From: Mucilaginibacter gossypiicola | GTDB taxonomy: Bacteria; Bacteroidota; Bacteroidia; Sphingobacteriales; Sphingobacteriaceae | Assembly (NCBI RefSeq): GCF_900110105.1 | Contig: NZ_FOCL01000016.1 | Span: forward strand, 62,001-126,000 | DNA: 64,000 bases | Direction: 5' to 3' | Shown: positions 1-8,458 of the stretch, one piece after another | Position numbering within the stretch: position 1 is the stretch's first letter | Layout of the letters: each line of letters begins with the position of its first letter | Translations under genes and position numbers: made by a program | The notes under the pieces: model-generated | Databases searched by the model: none | What the model was told of the DNA's origin: nothing | The model's input: only the letters and a program-made list of their open reading frames with translations

Positions 1-280
1 AGTTAATAGTTATCTAATCCCGATAAAGAAGGATTTCTCCTTGTACGATGGTTGATGATAACGCGCTGGCTGAGGTACATTTATCAAACACAAAGAGAAT
101 ATTATTATTGACCAAGCAGAGTCAGAAAGTATTCATATAAATATGCCCGGCTAACGTTAATTTTCGGTAATTGAGACGCTCAAAAGTATGTCCCCTGTTA
201 ATTGTTTGGCAGCTTATAAAGTAAAAAATACTAAAGCTGCAATTGCTTTACAGATACTTTAATAATTTCCTTAAAAACTA
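1..280. other. Left-edge intergenic region, nothing recognised
   Basis: No convincing reading frame, RNA gene or repeat is visible on either strand in this AT-rich stretch before the rplM promoter. It may hold the 3' flank of a gene beyond the window edge. There is a short run with local self-complementarity (GGATTTCTCC near position 31) but no poly-T tract that would make it a terminator. Confidence 0.5.
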
Positions 281-311
281 TTTGCTAATAAGATAATTAA
301 CCCTATCTTTG
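281..311 (+). promoter_or_regulatory. Promoter of the rplM operon
   Basis: TTTG at 281-284, a 19 nt spacer, then TATCTTTG at 304-311. This matches the Bacteroidota -33 TTTG / -7 TAnnTTTG consensus at the expected spacing. It implies a transcript start near 316 and a leader of about 50 nt before the GTG at 366. Confidence 0.75.
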
Positions 312-365
312 CAGTCCCGAAAATACGGGGTATAATAAACGTTTAAACAATTTAATTTAAAGCAA

Positions 366-803
366 GTGAATACGTTAAGTTACAAAACTGTCTCAGCCAA
401 CAAAAAAACCGTTAACAAACAATGGGTTGTTGTTGACGCCGAAGGCGAGATTTTGGGGCGCTTGTCTACGAAGATCGCAATGATCATTCGTGGTAAAACC
501 AAGCCAGATTTCACCCCAAACGTAGACTGTGGTGATAATGTGATCGTTATCAACGCAGACAAGGTAAAACTGACCGGCAACAAACTAAGCGACAAAGTTT
601 ATGTTCGTTACACTGGATATCCAGGTGGTCAGCGTTTTATTTCTCCTAAGGAGTTATTGGCGAAACATCCAACCCGCATCATCGAGAAAGCGGTACGTGG
701 TATGTTACCTAAAAATCGTTTGGGTAAAGCATTATTCGGCAATTTGCATGTATATGCAGGTGCTGAGCATCCTCATGCTGCGCAAAACCCAAAAGCCATT
801 TAA
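366..803 (+). CDS. rplM: 50S ribosomal protein L13
   Basis: Early-assembling large-subunit protein that binds 23S rRNA. The 145 residues cover the whole L13 family length; the N-terminal core (VDAEGEILGRLSTKIA, about residues 23-38) and the signature around VRGMLPKNRLG (about residues 110-120) are intact. The start is GTG at 366: the next in-frame Met lies inside the conserved core and would truncate the protein. It is first in a classic L13-S9-S2-EF-Ts block, with 25 nt to rpsI, so the genes are very likely co-transcribed from the promoter at 281-311. Confidence 0.97.
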   Translation: MNTLSYKTVSANKKTVNKQWVVVDAEGEILGRLSTKIAMIIRGKTKPDFTPNVDCGDNVIVINADKVKLTGNKLSDKVYVRYTGYPGGQRFISPKELLAKHPTRIIEKAVRGMLPKNRLGKALFGNLHVYAGAEHPHAAQNPKAI

Positions 804-828
804 TTTTTAATTTTTAAGGAGAAAAAAA

Positions 829-1215
829 ATGCCAACAACTAACACTTCAGGCAGAAGAAAAACAGCCGTTGCCCGCATCTACCTTACAGAAGGAAATGGC
901 GCGATCATCGTTAACGGTAAAGATTACAAAGAGTACTTCCCTACTTTGCCATTGCAATATATCGTAACTCAGAGCACTGAGGTTTCTGGTAGCACCGGAA
1001 AATATGATGTTAAAGCAAACGTTGCAGGTGGTGGTGTAAAAGGACAGGCAGAAGCTGTTCGTTTAGCTATCGCTAAAGCTATTGTTGAACTTGATGCTGA
1101 AAAGAAACCGGCATTACGTGCTAAAGGCTTAATGACCCGCGATGACCGTATGGTTGAGCGTAAAAAACCAGGTCGCAGGAAAGCACGTAAGAGATTCCAA
1201 TTCAGTAAACGTTAA
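829..1215 (+). CDS. rpsI: 30S ribosomal protein S9
   Basis: Small-subunit head protein whose basic C-terminal tail reaches the P-site tRNA. The 128-residue product has the usual GRRKTAVAR start and the KKPGRRKARKRFQFSKR tail ending in the Lys-Arg typical of S9. It lies 25 nt after rplM and 18 nt before rpsB. An AAGGAG purine run (817-822) precedes the ATG, unusually good for this phylum, where ribosome-binding sites are usually weak. Confidence 0.97.
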   Translation: MPTTNTSGRRKTAVARIYLTEGNGAIIVNGKDYKEYFPTLPLQYIVTQSTEVSGSTGKYDVKANVAGGGVKGQAEAVRLAIAKAIVELDAEKKPALRAKGLMTRDDRMVERKKPGRRKARKRFQFSKR

Positions 1216-1233
1216 TCAAAGGAGGACAACAAA

Positions 1234-2076
1234 ATGGCAAGAACAACTTATCAGGATTTACTGGACGCTGGTGTACACTTTGGTCACCTTACCCGCAAAT
1301 GGGATCCGAAAATGTCACAGTACATTTTCATGGAGCGTAACGGTATCCACATTATCGATTTAAATAAAACCTTAACTAAGGTTGAAGAAGCTGCTGCAGC
1401 TATAAAACAAATTGTAAAATCAGGCCGTAAGGTATTATTCGTAGCTACAAAGAAACAAGCGAAAGATATCGTTGCTGATTATGCAAAAAGCGTAAACATG
1501 CCATACATCACCGAGCGTTGGTTGGGTGGTATGTTAACTAACTTTGCTACTGTACGTAAGTCGATCAAAAAGATGTCAAACATCGATAAATTGACTAAAG
1601 ACGGTACTTACAGCAACCTTTCTAAAAAAGAGCGTCTGATGATTCAGCGTGAGCGTATCAAATTAGAAACCCTTTTAGGTGGTATCTCTGACTTGAACCG
1701 TTTACCAGCTGCTTTATTCCTGATCGACGTTAAGAAAGAGCACATTGCAGTTTCAGAAGCATTAAAGTTGAACATCCCTACATTTGCTATGGTTGATACC
1801 AACTCTGATCCTTCAAACATCGACTTCCCGATCCCTGCAAATGATGACGCTACCAAATCAATTTCATTGATCACCAGCATCATTATCAAAGCTATCGAAG
1901 AAGGTTTAGATGAGCGCAAACGCGAGAAAGAAGACGAAGCTGAAAAAGAAGCAGTAGCTGCAAAAGCTAAAGCTGATGCTCCTGAAGCTAACGAAGGCGG
2001 TAAAAGAACCCGCAAAGTTGCTGAAGTAGCTACTGAAGGCGAAGCTGAAACTCCAGCTGCTGAAACAGAAGAATAA
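1234..2076 (+). CDS. rpsB: 30S ribosomal protein S2
   Basis: Late-assembling small-subunit protein that binds S1 and 16S rRNA. At 280 residues it is longer than E. coli S2 because of a tail (about residues 225-280) rich in Glu, Lys and Ala, common in Bacteroidota S2. The core shows GVHFGH near residue 12 and ERWLGGMLTN near residue 92. A start preceded by AAAGGAGGACAAC (1218-1230) is one of the few strong ribosome-binding sites in the window. It is followed by a terminator-like hairpin and a second hairpin before tsf. Confidence 0.97.
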   Translation: MARTTYQDLLDAGVHFGHLTRKWDPKMSQYIFMERNGIHIIDLNKTLTKVEEAAAAIKQIVKSGRKVLFVATKKQAKDIVADYAKSVNMPYITERWLGGMLTNFATVRKSIKKMSNIDKLTKDGTYSNLSKKERLMIQRERIKLETLLGGISDLNRLPAALFLIDVKKEHIAVSEALKLNIPTFAMVDTNSDPSNIDFPIPANDDATKSISLITSIIIKAIEEGLDERKREKEDEAEKEAVAAKAKADAPEANEGGKRTRKVAEVATEGEAETPAAETEE

Positions 2077-2115
2077 TCTTCCTTGTTAGCCCTTAAGGGA
2101 CAACACAAAATATAT

Positions 2116-2152
2116 TAATTCTCTCACCTCAGCAAGGGGTGGGAGATTTTTA
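2116..2152 (+). terminator. Terminator-like hairpin after rpsB
   Basis: An imperfect stem pairs CTCTCACCTC (2121-2130) with GGGGTGGGAG (2136-2145) across AGCAA and is followed by ATTTTT. It could end or attenuate transcription between rpsB and tsf. The stem contains mismatches or G-U pairs, so strength is uncertain. Confidence 0.55.
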
Positions 2153-2168
2153 ATATTAAAAATAGTTG

Positions 2169-2211
2169 CGGGTTACAGTAGGATAACACCATAACGGTAA
2201 CTTGTAACCCG
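2169..2211 (+). promoter_or_regulatory. Perfect 9-bp hairpin in the tsf leader
   Basis: CGGGTTACA (2169-2177) and TGTAACCCG (2203-2211) are exact complements around a 25 nt loop in which TAAC recurs (2184, 2192, 2198, 2205). It is followed by ATAAAAAAAA rather than a T-run, so it is not a standard terminator. It lies 30 nt before the tsf ATG and may be a leader structure. Confidence 0.45.
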
Positions 2212-2240
2212 ATAAAAAAAATCTTAAAACTCAAAAAAAC

Positions 2241-3080
2241 ATGTCTACAGTACAAATTTCTGCAGCCGACGTAAACAAACTGCGCCAGCAAACCGGTGCC
2301 GGTATGATGGATTGCAAAAAAGCATTAACCGAAACTAACGGTGATTTTGAAGCAGCTATCGATTTTTTAAGGAAAAAAGGTGCTAAAGTTGCAGCAAGCC
2401 GTCAGGACAGGGAATCAAACGAAGGTGTTGTTATTGCACGTACTTCGGCTGATTTTAAAACCGGTGTTATCATCGAGCTTAACTGCGAAACTGACTTCGT
2501 AGCTAAAAATGCTGAGTTCGTCGCTTTTGCAGGTGAAATTGCTGATAAAGCAGTTGAAGCAAAACCAGCTTCAATTGAAGAACTGTACGCCCTTGAACTT
2601 GGTGGCGTTAAAATTGGTGATGCTATCATCGAAAAAACTGGTAAAATCGGCGAAAAAATCGGCGTATCTAAATATGAAGTAGTTAACGGCGAGAAAGTTG
2701 TTGCTTACATCCACGGTAACTACCGTTTAGGTGTATTGGTAGCATTAAGCGCTGATGGTGCAGGTGCCGAAGATGCAGGTAAAGACGTAGCTATGCAAAT
2801 TGCTGCTATGAACCCTATCGCTTTGGATAAAGACGGTGTTGACGCTTCAGTAATTGAGCGCGAGCTTGAAATTGCTAAAGAGCAAATCCGTGCAGAAGGT
2901 AAACCAGAAGCAATGGTTGAAAAAATTGCTGCCGGTAAACTGAACAAATTCTACAAAGACTCAACCCTGTTAAATCAGGAGTTCGTGAAAGATTCATCTA
3001 AGAGCATTTCACAGTTCCTTGACTCGGTTGAAAAAGGCCTTACAGTGACCGCCTTTAAGCGAGTAGCTTTAGGAGCTTAA
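2241..3080 (+). CDS. tsf: Translation elongation factor Ts
   Basis: Nucleotide-exchange factor that recycles EF-Tu-GDP to EF-Tu-GTP in the cytoplasm. The 279-residue length and the N-terminal signature RQQTGAGMMDCKKAL (residues 15-29) are diagnostic; NCETDFVAKN (about residues 86-95) is the second conserved core motif. It sits 164 nt after rpsB in the standard rpsB-tsf order and is closed by a strong intrinsic terminator at 3089-3118. Confidence 0.97.
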   Translation: MSTVQISAADVNKLRQQTGAGMMDCKKALTETNGDFEAAIDFLRKKGAKVAASRQDRESNEGVVIARTSADFKTGVIIELNCETDFVAKNAEFVAFAGEIADKAVEAKPASIEELYALELGGVKIGDAIIEKTGKIGEKIGVSKYEVVNGEKVVAYIHGNYRLGVLVALSADGAGAEDAGKDVAMQIAAMNPIALDKDGVDASVIERELEIAKEQIRAEGKPEAMVEKIAAGKLNKFYKDSTLLNQEFVKDSSKSISQFLDSVEKGLTVTAFKRVALGA

Positions 3081-3088
3081 TTATATTA

Positions 3089-3118
3089 TCCCCCGATGAA
3101 AATCGGGGGATTTTTTTT
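3089..3118 (+). terminator. Intrinsic terminator of tsf
   Basis: A perfect 9-bp stem TCCCCCGAT / ATCGGGGGA (3089-3097 and 3102-3110) with a GAAA tetraloop, followed directly by eight T. This is the strongest terminator in the window and closes the ribosomal-protein operon. Confidence 0.93.
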
Positions 3119-3148
3119 GCCCTGTTGGGTCGTTATCTCTCATATACT

Positions 3149-3241
3149 ATGTCATTGCGAGGAGGGACGACGAAGCAATCGCACACAATACAGGGCGTTC
3201 ATGCACAGTTCGCGATTGCCACGCTACGCTCGCAATGACAT
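3149..3241. repeat. REP-like palindrome, subfamily A, copy 1
   Basis: 93 bp bounded by ATGTCATTGCGAGG and CTCGCAATGACAT in inverted orientation, with inner GAAGCAATCGC / GCGATTGCC and an asymmetric loop containing ATACAGGGCG. It lies between tsf and nagA. It matches six other copies in the window. Confidence 0.85.
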
Positions 3242-3268
3242 AATGGTTAAATACGTAATTATTAAATC

Positions 3269-4393
3269 ATGTCTATCCTCGCCCTTCACAACCTCAAACT
3301 CATCTCGGCCGGCACCATCGCCGAAGGCAAAGCCGTTTTAATCTCAAACGGTACCATCACTGATATTATTGACGAAAGCGCTATTCCGGCAGATGCCGAA
3401 AAGAAAAACCTGAACGGCGCCTATCTTGCCCCCGGATTTATCGACTTGCAGATTTACGGCAGCGGAGGTAAACTATTTGCCGGTACACCAACAGTTGAGG
3501 CGCTTGAGCAGTTAGAGCATGACTTGTTAAACCAAGGCACCATTGGCGTGTTTGCCACAATCGGCACCAACACGAATGATATTGTGGAAACTGGTATTGA
3601 AGCTGCTAAGGCCTATTACCCAAAAAGTAAAGGTGCTTTTTGGGGATTGCACCTGGAAGGGCCTTATTTAAACCCTGCCAAAAAAGGAGCCCATCCCGAA
3701 AAATTCATTAAAAAGGCTGCTTTGGCCGAGGTTAAAGGCTGGATTGAAAAGGCTGATGGCCTGATTAAAATGATCACTATGGCCCCTGAGCTACAGGACC
3801 AGGAGGTGATTGATTATTTATATGAGCAGGGCGTTATTATATCATCAGGCCATAGCAACGCTACCTATGCCGAGGGGAAATCGTTTTTAAAGAAACCGGT
3901 ACAGGCAGTTACACACTTGTTTAATGCCATGCCATCTATGCATCACCGCGAACCCGGCTATATCCCTGCAATTTTTGAGGAAAGGCCGTACACCAGTATC
4001 GTAGCTGATGGTATCCACGTTGATTTTGCAATGGTACGTTTAGCTAAACGAGAACTTGGTGATAAACTTTTCCTGATCACCGATGCGGTTACCTCAACCA
4101 AAGAAGGGGCTTACCAACACGAACTGAGGGGCGACAGGTATACTATGCCCGATGGTACGCTATCAGGTTCATGCCTTACCATGCTTAAAGCGGTTGAAAA
4201 CTGCGTTAAAAAGGTTGGTATCGAATTGGCCGAGGCTGTGAATATGGCATCATTATATCCTGCCGAGCTGGCTTCGCAAGCAAAGAAGGGTAAAATTGAG
4301 AAAGGCTTTGATGCCGACCTGGTTGTTTTTAGCGCTGATTTTGAAGTGCTTGAGACTATATTGAAAGGCAATTTTTTAACAAAGACAACATAA
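3269..4393 (+). CDS. nagA: N-acetylglucosamine-6-phosphate deacetylase
   Basis: Removes acetate from GlcNAc-6-phosphate, giving glucosamine-6-phosphate for amino-sugar catabolism and cell-wall recycling; cytoplasmic. The 374 residues show the amidohydrolase-fold order: APGFIDLQ (about 54-61), metal-site HLEGPYLNP (about 128), GHSNATY (about 194), THLFNAM (about 215), DGIHV (about 250) and the catalytic Asp in LITDAV (about 271). No nagB is nearby. Its own promoter was not identified; a REP element occupies most of the upstream gap. Confidence 0.93.
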   Translation: MSILALHNLKLISAGTIAEGKAVLISNGTITDIIDESAIPADAEKKNLNGAYLAPGFIDLQIYGSGGKLFAGTPTVEALEQLEHDLLNQGTIGVFATIGTNTNDIVETGIEAAKAYYPKSKGAFWGLHLEGPYLNPAKKGAHPEKFIKKAALAEVKGWIEKADGLIKMITMAPELQDQEVIDYLYEQGVIISSGHSNATYAEGKSFLKKPVQAVTHLFNAMPSMHHREPGYIPAIFEERPYTSIVADGIHVDFAMVRLAKRELGDKLFLITDAVTSTKEGAYQHELRGDRYTMPDGTLSGSCLTMLKAVENCVKKVGIELAEAVNMASLYPAELASQAKKGKIEKGFDADLVVFSADFEVLETILKGNFLTKTT

Positions 4394-4395
4394 AA

Positions 4396-4426
4396 TTTTA
4401 ACACTGAAATTTATTCGCTATTTTTG
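4396..4426 (+). promoter_or_regulatory. Probable pyrH promoter
   Basis: TTTT at 4396-4399, a 19 nt spacer and TATTTTTG at 4419-4426, a full match to the -7 TAnnTTTG box. The transcript would carry a leader of nearly 90 nt before the ATG at 4519. Confidence 0.55.
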
Positions 4427-4518
4427 GCGAACTACTCCCGTATGAACAGAGCTTTATCAATTCTTGATATAAACAAAAGCAGGTTTCATCTATTTCTATT
4501 ATTAGCAAATCACACCAA

Positions 4519-5223
4519 ATGAAATACAAAAGAATATTACTGAAACTTTCGGGCGAATCGCTGATGGGCGCAAGGCAATATGGTATTGATAATAACCAGG
4601 TTTTGCAATATGCTCATGACATTAAAAACGTTTATGATGCCGGTATTGAAATTGCGATAGTTGTTGGCGGCGGTAATATCTTCAGGGGATTAAGTGCCGA
4701 GAAATCAGGCATGGAACGTGCCCAGGCAGATTATATGGGGATGCTTGCAACAGTGATTAACTGTATGGCATTGCAAAATGCTTTGGAAAGCATTGGCGTA
4801 GAAACCCGCCTGCAATCGGCCATAAAAATGGAACAGATTTGTGAGCCTTACATTCGCCGTCGTGCTATGCATCACCTGGAAATGGGCAAGATTGTGATCT
4901 TCGGTGCAGGTACAGGTAATCCTTATTTCACAACTGATACTGCTGCTTCATTACGCGCCATTGAAATTAAAGCCGACGTGGTATTGAAAGGTACCCGTGT
5001 TGATGGTATCTATACTGCCGATCCGGAGAAAGATCCTACAGCTACACGTTACGACGAAATCACTTTCCAGGAAGTGTATGACAAAGGCCTTAACGTAATG
5101 GACATGACAGCCATCACCCTTTGCCAGGAAAACAAATTGCCAATTATTGTATTTGATATGAACAAAGAGGGCAACTTTATGAAAATTGCCAAAGGTGAAG
5201 ATATTGGTACGCTGGTGAAATAA
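4519..5223 (+). CDS. pyrH: UMP kinase
   Basis: Phosphorylates UMP to UDP in pyrimidine nucleotide synthesis; a hexameric amino-acid-kinase-fold enzyme. The 234-residue product has KLSGESLMG (residues 9-17), the GGGN glycine loop (about 54-57), and the C-terminal nucleotide-binding region with DGIYTADPEKDP (about 162-173). It follows the translation block as it does in many bacteria (rpsB-tsf-pyrH), here interrupted by nagA. The gene is followed by a period-7 repeat and a bidirectional terminator. Confidence 0.96.
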   Translation: MKYKRILLKLSGESLMGARQYGIDNNQVLQYAHDIKNVYDAGIEIAIVVGGGNIFRGLSAEKSGMERAQADYMGMLATVINCMALQNALESIGVETRLQSAIKMEQICEPYIRRRAMHHLEMGKIVIFGAGTGNPYFTTDTAASLRAIEIKADVVLKGTRVDGIYTADPEKDPTATRYDEITFQEVYDKGLNVMDMTAITLCQENKLPIIVFDMNKEGNFMKIAKGEDIGTLVK

Positions 5224-5225
5224 AG

Positions 5226-5289
5226 AGCTTAAAGCCGAAGGCTTAAAGCAAAAAATACCAATCCCCCAGATAGAGGCTTTTAGCTCAAG
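5226..5289. repeat. Period-7 word repeat after pyrH (word AGCTTAA)
   Basis: Starts 3 nt after the pyrH stop. AGC/GGC triplets recur at 5226, 5233, 5240 and 5247, exactly 7 bp apart (AGCTTAA, AGCCGAA, GGCTTAA, AGCAAAA). An inverted arm AGGCTTTTAGCTC lies at 5274-5286. Confidence 0.7.
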
Positions 5290-5304
5290 TACAACAAATC
5301 AAAA

Positions 5305-5340
5305 AAAGAAAGACCACCCTCCGTAGGGTGGTCTTTCTTT
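5305..5340. terminator. Bidirectional terminator, pyrH / M1 aminopeptidase
   Basis: A perfect 16-bp stem AAAGAAAGACCACCCT (5305-5320) with its complement at 5325-5340 and a CCGT loop. The A-rich 5' and T-rich 3' ends let it work for pyrH and for the convergent aminopeptidase gene. Confidence 0.9.
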
Positions 5341-5366
5341 TTACTACATAAAAGCAAATGAAAAAC

Positions 5367-5447
5367 CGTCATTGCGAGGAACGAAGCAATCCCAAACTAT
5401 ACAGGGCGGACCTGCTTATTGGGATTGCTTCGTTCCTCGCAATGACG
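5367..5447. repeat. REP-like palindrome, subfamily A, copy 2
   Basis: 81 bp with nearly perfect arms CGTCATTGCGAGGAACGAAG and its complement, plus GCAATCCC / GGGATTGC and the conserved loop CTATACAGGGCGG. It lies between convergent pyrH and the aminopeptidase gene. Confidence 0.9.
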
Positions 5448-5487
5448 ATTACAAAAAGCTTAAACAGCTTCCTTCTAAGCTTACTTA

Positions 5488-7986
5488 TTATTTAGCGTCA
5501 TTGACAGCTTTGATGGCTTCATCAGCAGCTTTTACCGATGCATCATCTTTAATGGCAGTACGTGAAGCTTTGATACCTTCAAGCTGGGTAACTACAAATG
5601 GTGCGGCACCGTAAACTTTAAATTTGATGCCGGCCTCTTTCAGTTGGTCAATACCTTGCTGAGCATATTCAGGCTTATTCACTTTGGCTGTCATATCGGC
5701 AAAGTTTTTAAGCGTATTGAATTTTTCCTGGATGCCGGCTTCTGTAAATGCATGGTAAACAAAGGGCCACTCGGCATCATTACCATTAGCGGTGTACAGG
5801 TTGGTAATAGCGGTTGTTAACGCGCCTTTATTGTCTTTTTCAAGGCCTTTGGCTAAGCTTAACGCTTTGGCTGCATCGAGTTGCGCTATGGCGTTTAAAG
5901 CAGCACCTTGCACTGCATATGATTCGCTTGACATAGCCTGAGTAAACAAGGTCATATTGCCGCTTGCTTTCAGTTTACCCAAAGCAGTAATTGCAGCAGC
6001 CCTTACCAGAGTGTTATTGTCGGTTTGTGCTAATGAGATCAATATTGGCTGAGCTGCATTACGCACATCATCCTTAGTAAGGTTTAATGCCCTGATGGTT
6101 TTGATGCGCAAGCCATAATATTTATCTTTTAAAGCAGCAATCAGGATCTTTTGCGCTTGCGGACGGGTTTGATCTGCTGCAGCAGCATCTATCGCCTCAA
6201 AGCGGTCGAGATAGTTTGGCGCGTTAAAATATTGGAATAAAAACTCGTCAATGGTTTTTGCGTCAGTTTTCTTGGTTAGCAGGATTTTATCGGCATCTAC
6301 ATTCACCAGGTCTGGTTTGCCGGCCAGTTGGTAGCTGATAGAATCTACCTTGTCATTCATCCATTCTTTATGACGTACCTTTTTACCGCCCTGGTAAATA
6401 TCAATAGCCATTGGCAGTTTAAAGGTTTGGCCATCCTGGGTTTGTTTCAGGTAAACTGTTTCGGTTTTGGTAGCTTCGTCCCATTTGTAGCTAATGTTCA
6501 AAATGGGATGACCGGCACCATAATACCACTGATTAAAATACCAGTTAAGGTCCTGGCCGCTGGCTTCTTCAAACGCTAAACGTAATTGCTGGGCTTCGCC
6601 ATTTTTAAATGCGTTTGTTTTGAGGTAAATGTTAAGGCCTTTATAAAACGCGGCATCGCCTAAATAATTACGGAGCATGTTAAGGATGCGGCCGCCTTTT
6701 TGGTAGGTTACGGCGTCAAAAACATCCTCTTTATCGGCATAATAAAAACGTACCAGGTTTTTAGTACTGGCTCCCTGCGAACGGAGATAGCTTTGCATAT
6801 CGGCATAATTGTGAGCATCGGCCTCGTCTTTACCGTATTTGTGCTCGGCCCAGATGGTTTCGCTGAAGTTGGCAAACGATTCATTTACGGTAAGGTTGCT
6901 CCAGCTTTCGGCTGTAACATAGTCCCCAAACCATTGGTGGAAAAGCTCGTGAACAATAGTGCTGCGGCCGTTATTGTAGTTGGCGTCTATCAGCTCACGG
7001 TGGGTGGCCTGTACATAGTCGCCGTGTAGGGTAGCTGATGTATTTTCCATAGCGCCACTCACATAATCGCGAACCACAATCTGCGAGTATTTAACCCATG
7101 GAAAATCAACGCCTAAAGTTTTTGAATAAAAGTCGATAGCTTCCGGGGTAAAGCCAAAAATCTCTTTAGCGTAAGGAGCATATTTCGGTTCAAGGTAATA
7201 GCTTACTTCTTTATCTTTCCACTTGTCTTTGTAGATCTTGAAATCGCCAACGGCCATCATAAACAAATATGGCGAGTGCGGCAGGTCCTGTTTCCAGGTA
7301 TCGGTACGGGTACCATCGGCATTTGTTTTTTGAGCGGTTAGCTTACCGTTTGATAATGTTACGTACTTTGCCGGTACGGTCATCGTGATCTCTTCGGTAG
7401 TTTTTTGGCTTGGCTTATCAATGGCAGGAAACCAGGCCGATGAACTTTCGGTTTCGCCCTGCGTCCAGATCTGGGTTGGTTTATCCTTTTCGGTGCCATC
7501 TGGATTGATGAAGTATAAACCTTTGGCATCGTTAATAGCCGCACTACCTTTTTCTTTCAGCTCGTTGGGTTTTGCAGTGTAATCAATGTAAATGGTATAG
7601 CTTTCGTTGTTATGATAAACCTTATCCAGTTTAATAGCTACCGAAAGGCTATCCTGGTAAGTGAATTTTAACGGAACGTTTTTGCCGTTTTTTACTACCG
7701 AGATGTTTTTAAGGTCCATGCCTTTTGCGTCAAGCCTTAAGCTGTCGGTTGGGTAAAAGTGCGGTTTCAGCGTAACCCATTCTTTGCCATACAGGTAACG
7801 TTTTTTGTAATCGAAACGAACATCAAGTTTGGTATGAACGAGGTCGTTGATTTTGGTTGGTACAGCCCGGTAAATTTTTAGTGCCGGGTTTTCGGCGGGA
7901 GGTGTTTGCTGCCCGTAAGCAGTTGCCATAGCTGTGGTAAGCACACACGACAGCATGAGTTTTGTAATTAATTTGCGATCAGTCAT
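5488..7986 (-). CDS. Secreted M1-family zinc aminopeptidase with HEAT-like C-terminus
   Basis: Removes N-terminal residues from peptides, probably in the periplasm or outside the cell. The 832 residues begin with a signal peptide (hydrophobic segment, then AYGQQ near residue 26). The exopeptidase motif GAMEN is at about 311-315, and the zinc site HELFH at 346-350 is followed by NESFANFSE with the third ligand near 369. The C-terminal third is alpha-helical with repeats resembling HEAT/ARM units (DNNTLVRAAAITALGKL), as in the tricorn-factor/ERAP-like branch of the family. It stands alone and is convergent with pyrH. A TATATTTG box on the minus strand (8045-8038) could be its -7 element. Confidence 0.92.
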   Translation of the reverse strand: MTDRKLITKLMLSCVLTTAMATAYGQQTPPAENPALKIYRAVPTKINDLVHTKLDVRFDYKKRYLYGKEWVTLKPHFYPTDSLRLDAKGMDLKNISVVKNGKNVPLKFTYQDSLSVAIKLDKVYHNNESYTIYIDYTAKPNELKEKGSAAINDAKGLYFINPDGTEKDKPTQIWTQGETESSSAWFPAIDKPSQKTTEEITMTVPAKYVTLSNGKLTAQKTNADGTRTDTWKQDLPHSPYLFMMAVGDFKIYKDKWKDKEVSYYLEPKYAPYAKEIFGFTPEAIDFYSKTLGVDFPWVKYSQIVVRDYVSGAMENTSATLHGDYVQATHRELIDANYNNGRSTIVHELFHQWFGDYVTAESWSNLTVNESFANFSETIWAEHKYGKDEADAHNYADMQSYLRSQGASTKNLVRFYYADKEDVFDAVTYQKGGRILNMLRNYLGDAAFYKGLNIYLKTNAFKNGEAQQLRLAFEEASGQDLNWYFNQWYYGAGHPILNISYKWDEATKTETVYLKQTQDGQTFKLPMAIDIYQGGKKVRHKEWMNDKVDSISYQLAGKPDLVNVDADKILLTKKTDAKTIDEFLFQYFNAPNYLDRFEAIDAAAADQTRPQAQKILIAALKDKYYGLRIKTIRALNLTKDDVRNAAQPILISLAQTDNNTLVRAAAITALGKLKASGNMTLFTQAMSSESYAVQGAALNAIAQLDAAKALSLAKGLEKDNKGALTTAITNLYTANGNDAEWPFVYHAFTEAGIQEKFNTLKNFADMTAKVNKPEYAQQGIDQLKEAGIKFKVYGAAPFVVTQLEGIKASRTAIKDDASVKAADEAIKAVNDAK

Positions 7987-8458
7987 ATATGGTACAAAAA
8001 GTTTGCTTTTTACAAGCTGTTAAGGATAGTTAATTTTCAAATATACATCCCCGCAGCGAAAATGTTTTGTGCGTAAATCACCTATGACGCATGGAACGGG
8101 ATTATGTTACTGAGAGAGTGGAGAGATTATAAGTTTAAACCGGAGGGGGTGGGGGGTAACAGGATTAACAGAAGTCGAATTTTTATTGAATAAATAATTG
8201 GTAATCAGTTTTAATGAAAGGCGTGAGGTAACGTCAAATCTTTGTTAAAGATGTTCAGAGCGCAATAGTGCTATCATACTTGCCCAGGCTAAATATCACC
8301 CTTATAAAACCGAACACCAGATGTACGCTTTCGTACAGTAATAACGATGTTTTTTATTTAATTACTTGAATGTTAGTTATTTATATAAATGGCACATGTT
8401 TTATTAAACATTAACAGTAGTGTACTGCCTTTTGATAAACTAAATGCCTGTTTGAGAT
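7987..8458. other. 472-bp gap between divergent genes
   Basis: Lies between the aminopeptidase and the first permease, which are transcribed away from each other. It contains a possible minus-strand -7 box TATATTTG (8045-8038) for the aminopeptidase, a G-rich run at 8141-8157, and AT-rich sequence before the permease. I see no reading frame or RNA gene here. Confidence 0.5.

Noticed and set aside
1644..2108. Minus-strand open frame of 154 codons over the rpsB 3' end
   Set aside because: Antisense to rpsB; Ser/Ala-rich composition reflects the Ala/Lys/Glu codons of the S2 tail.
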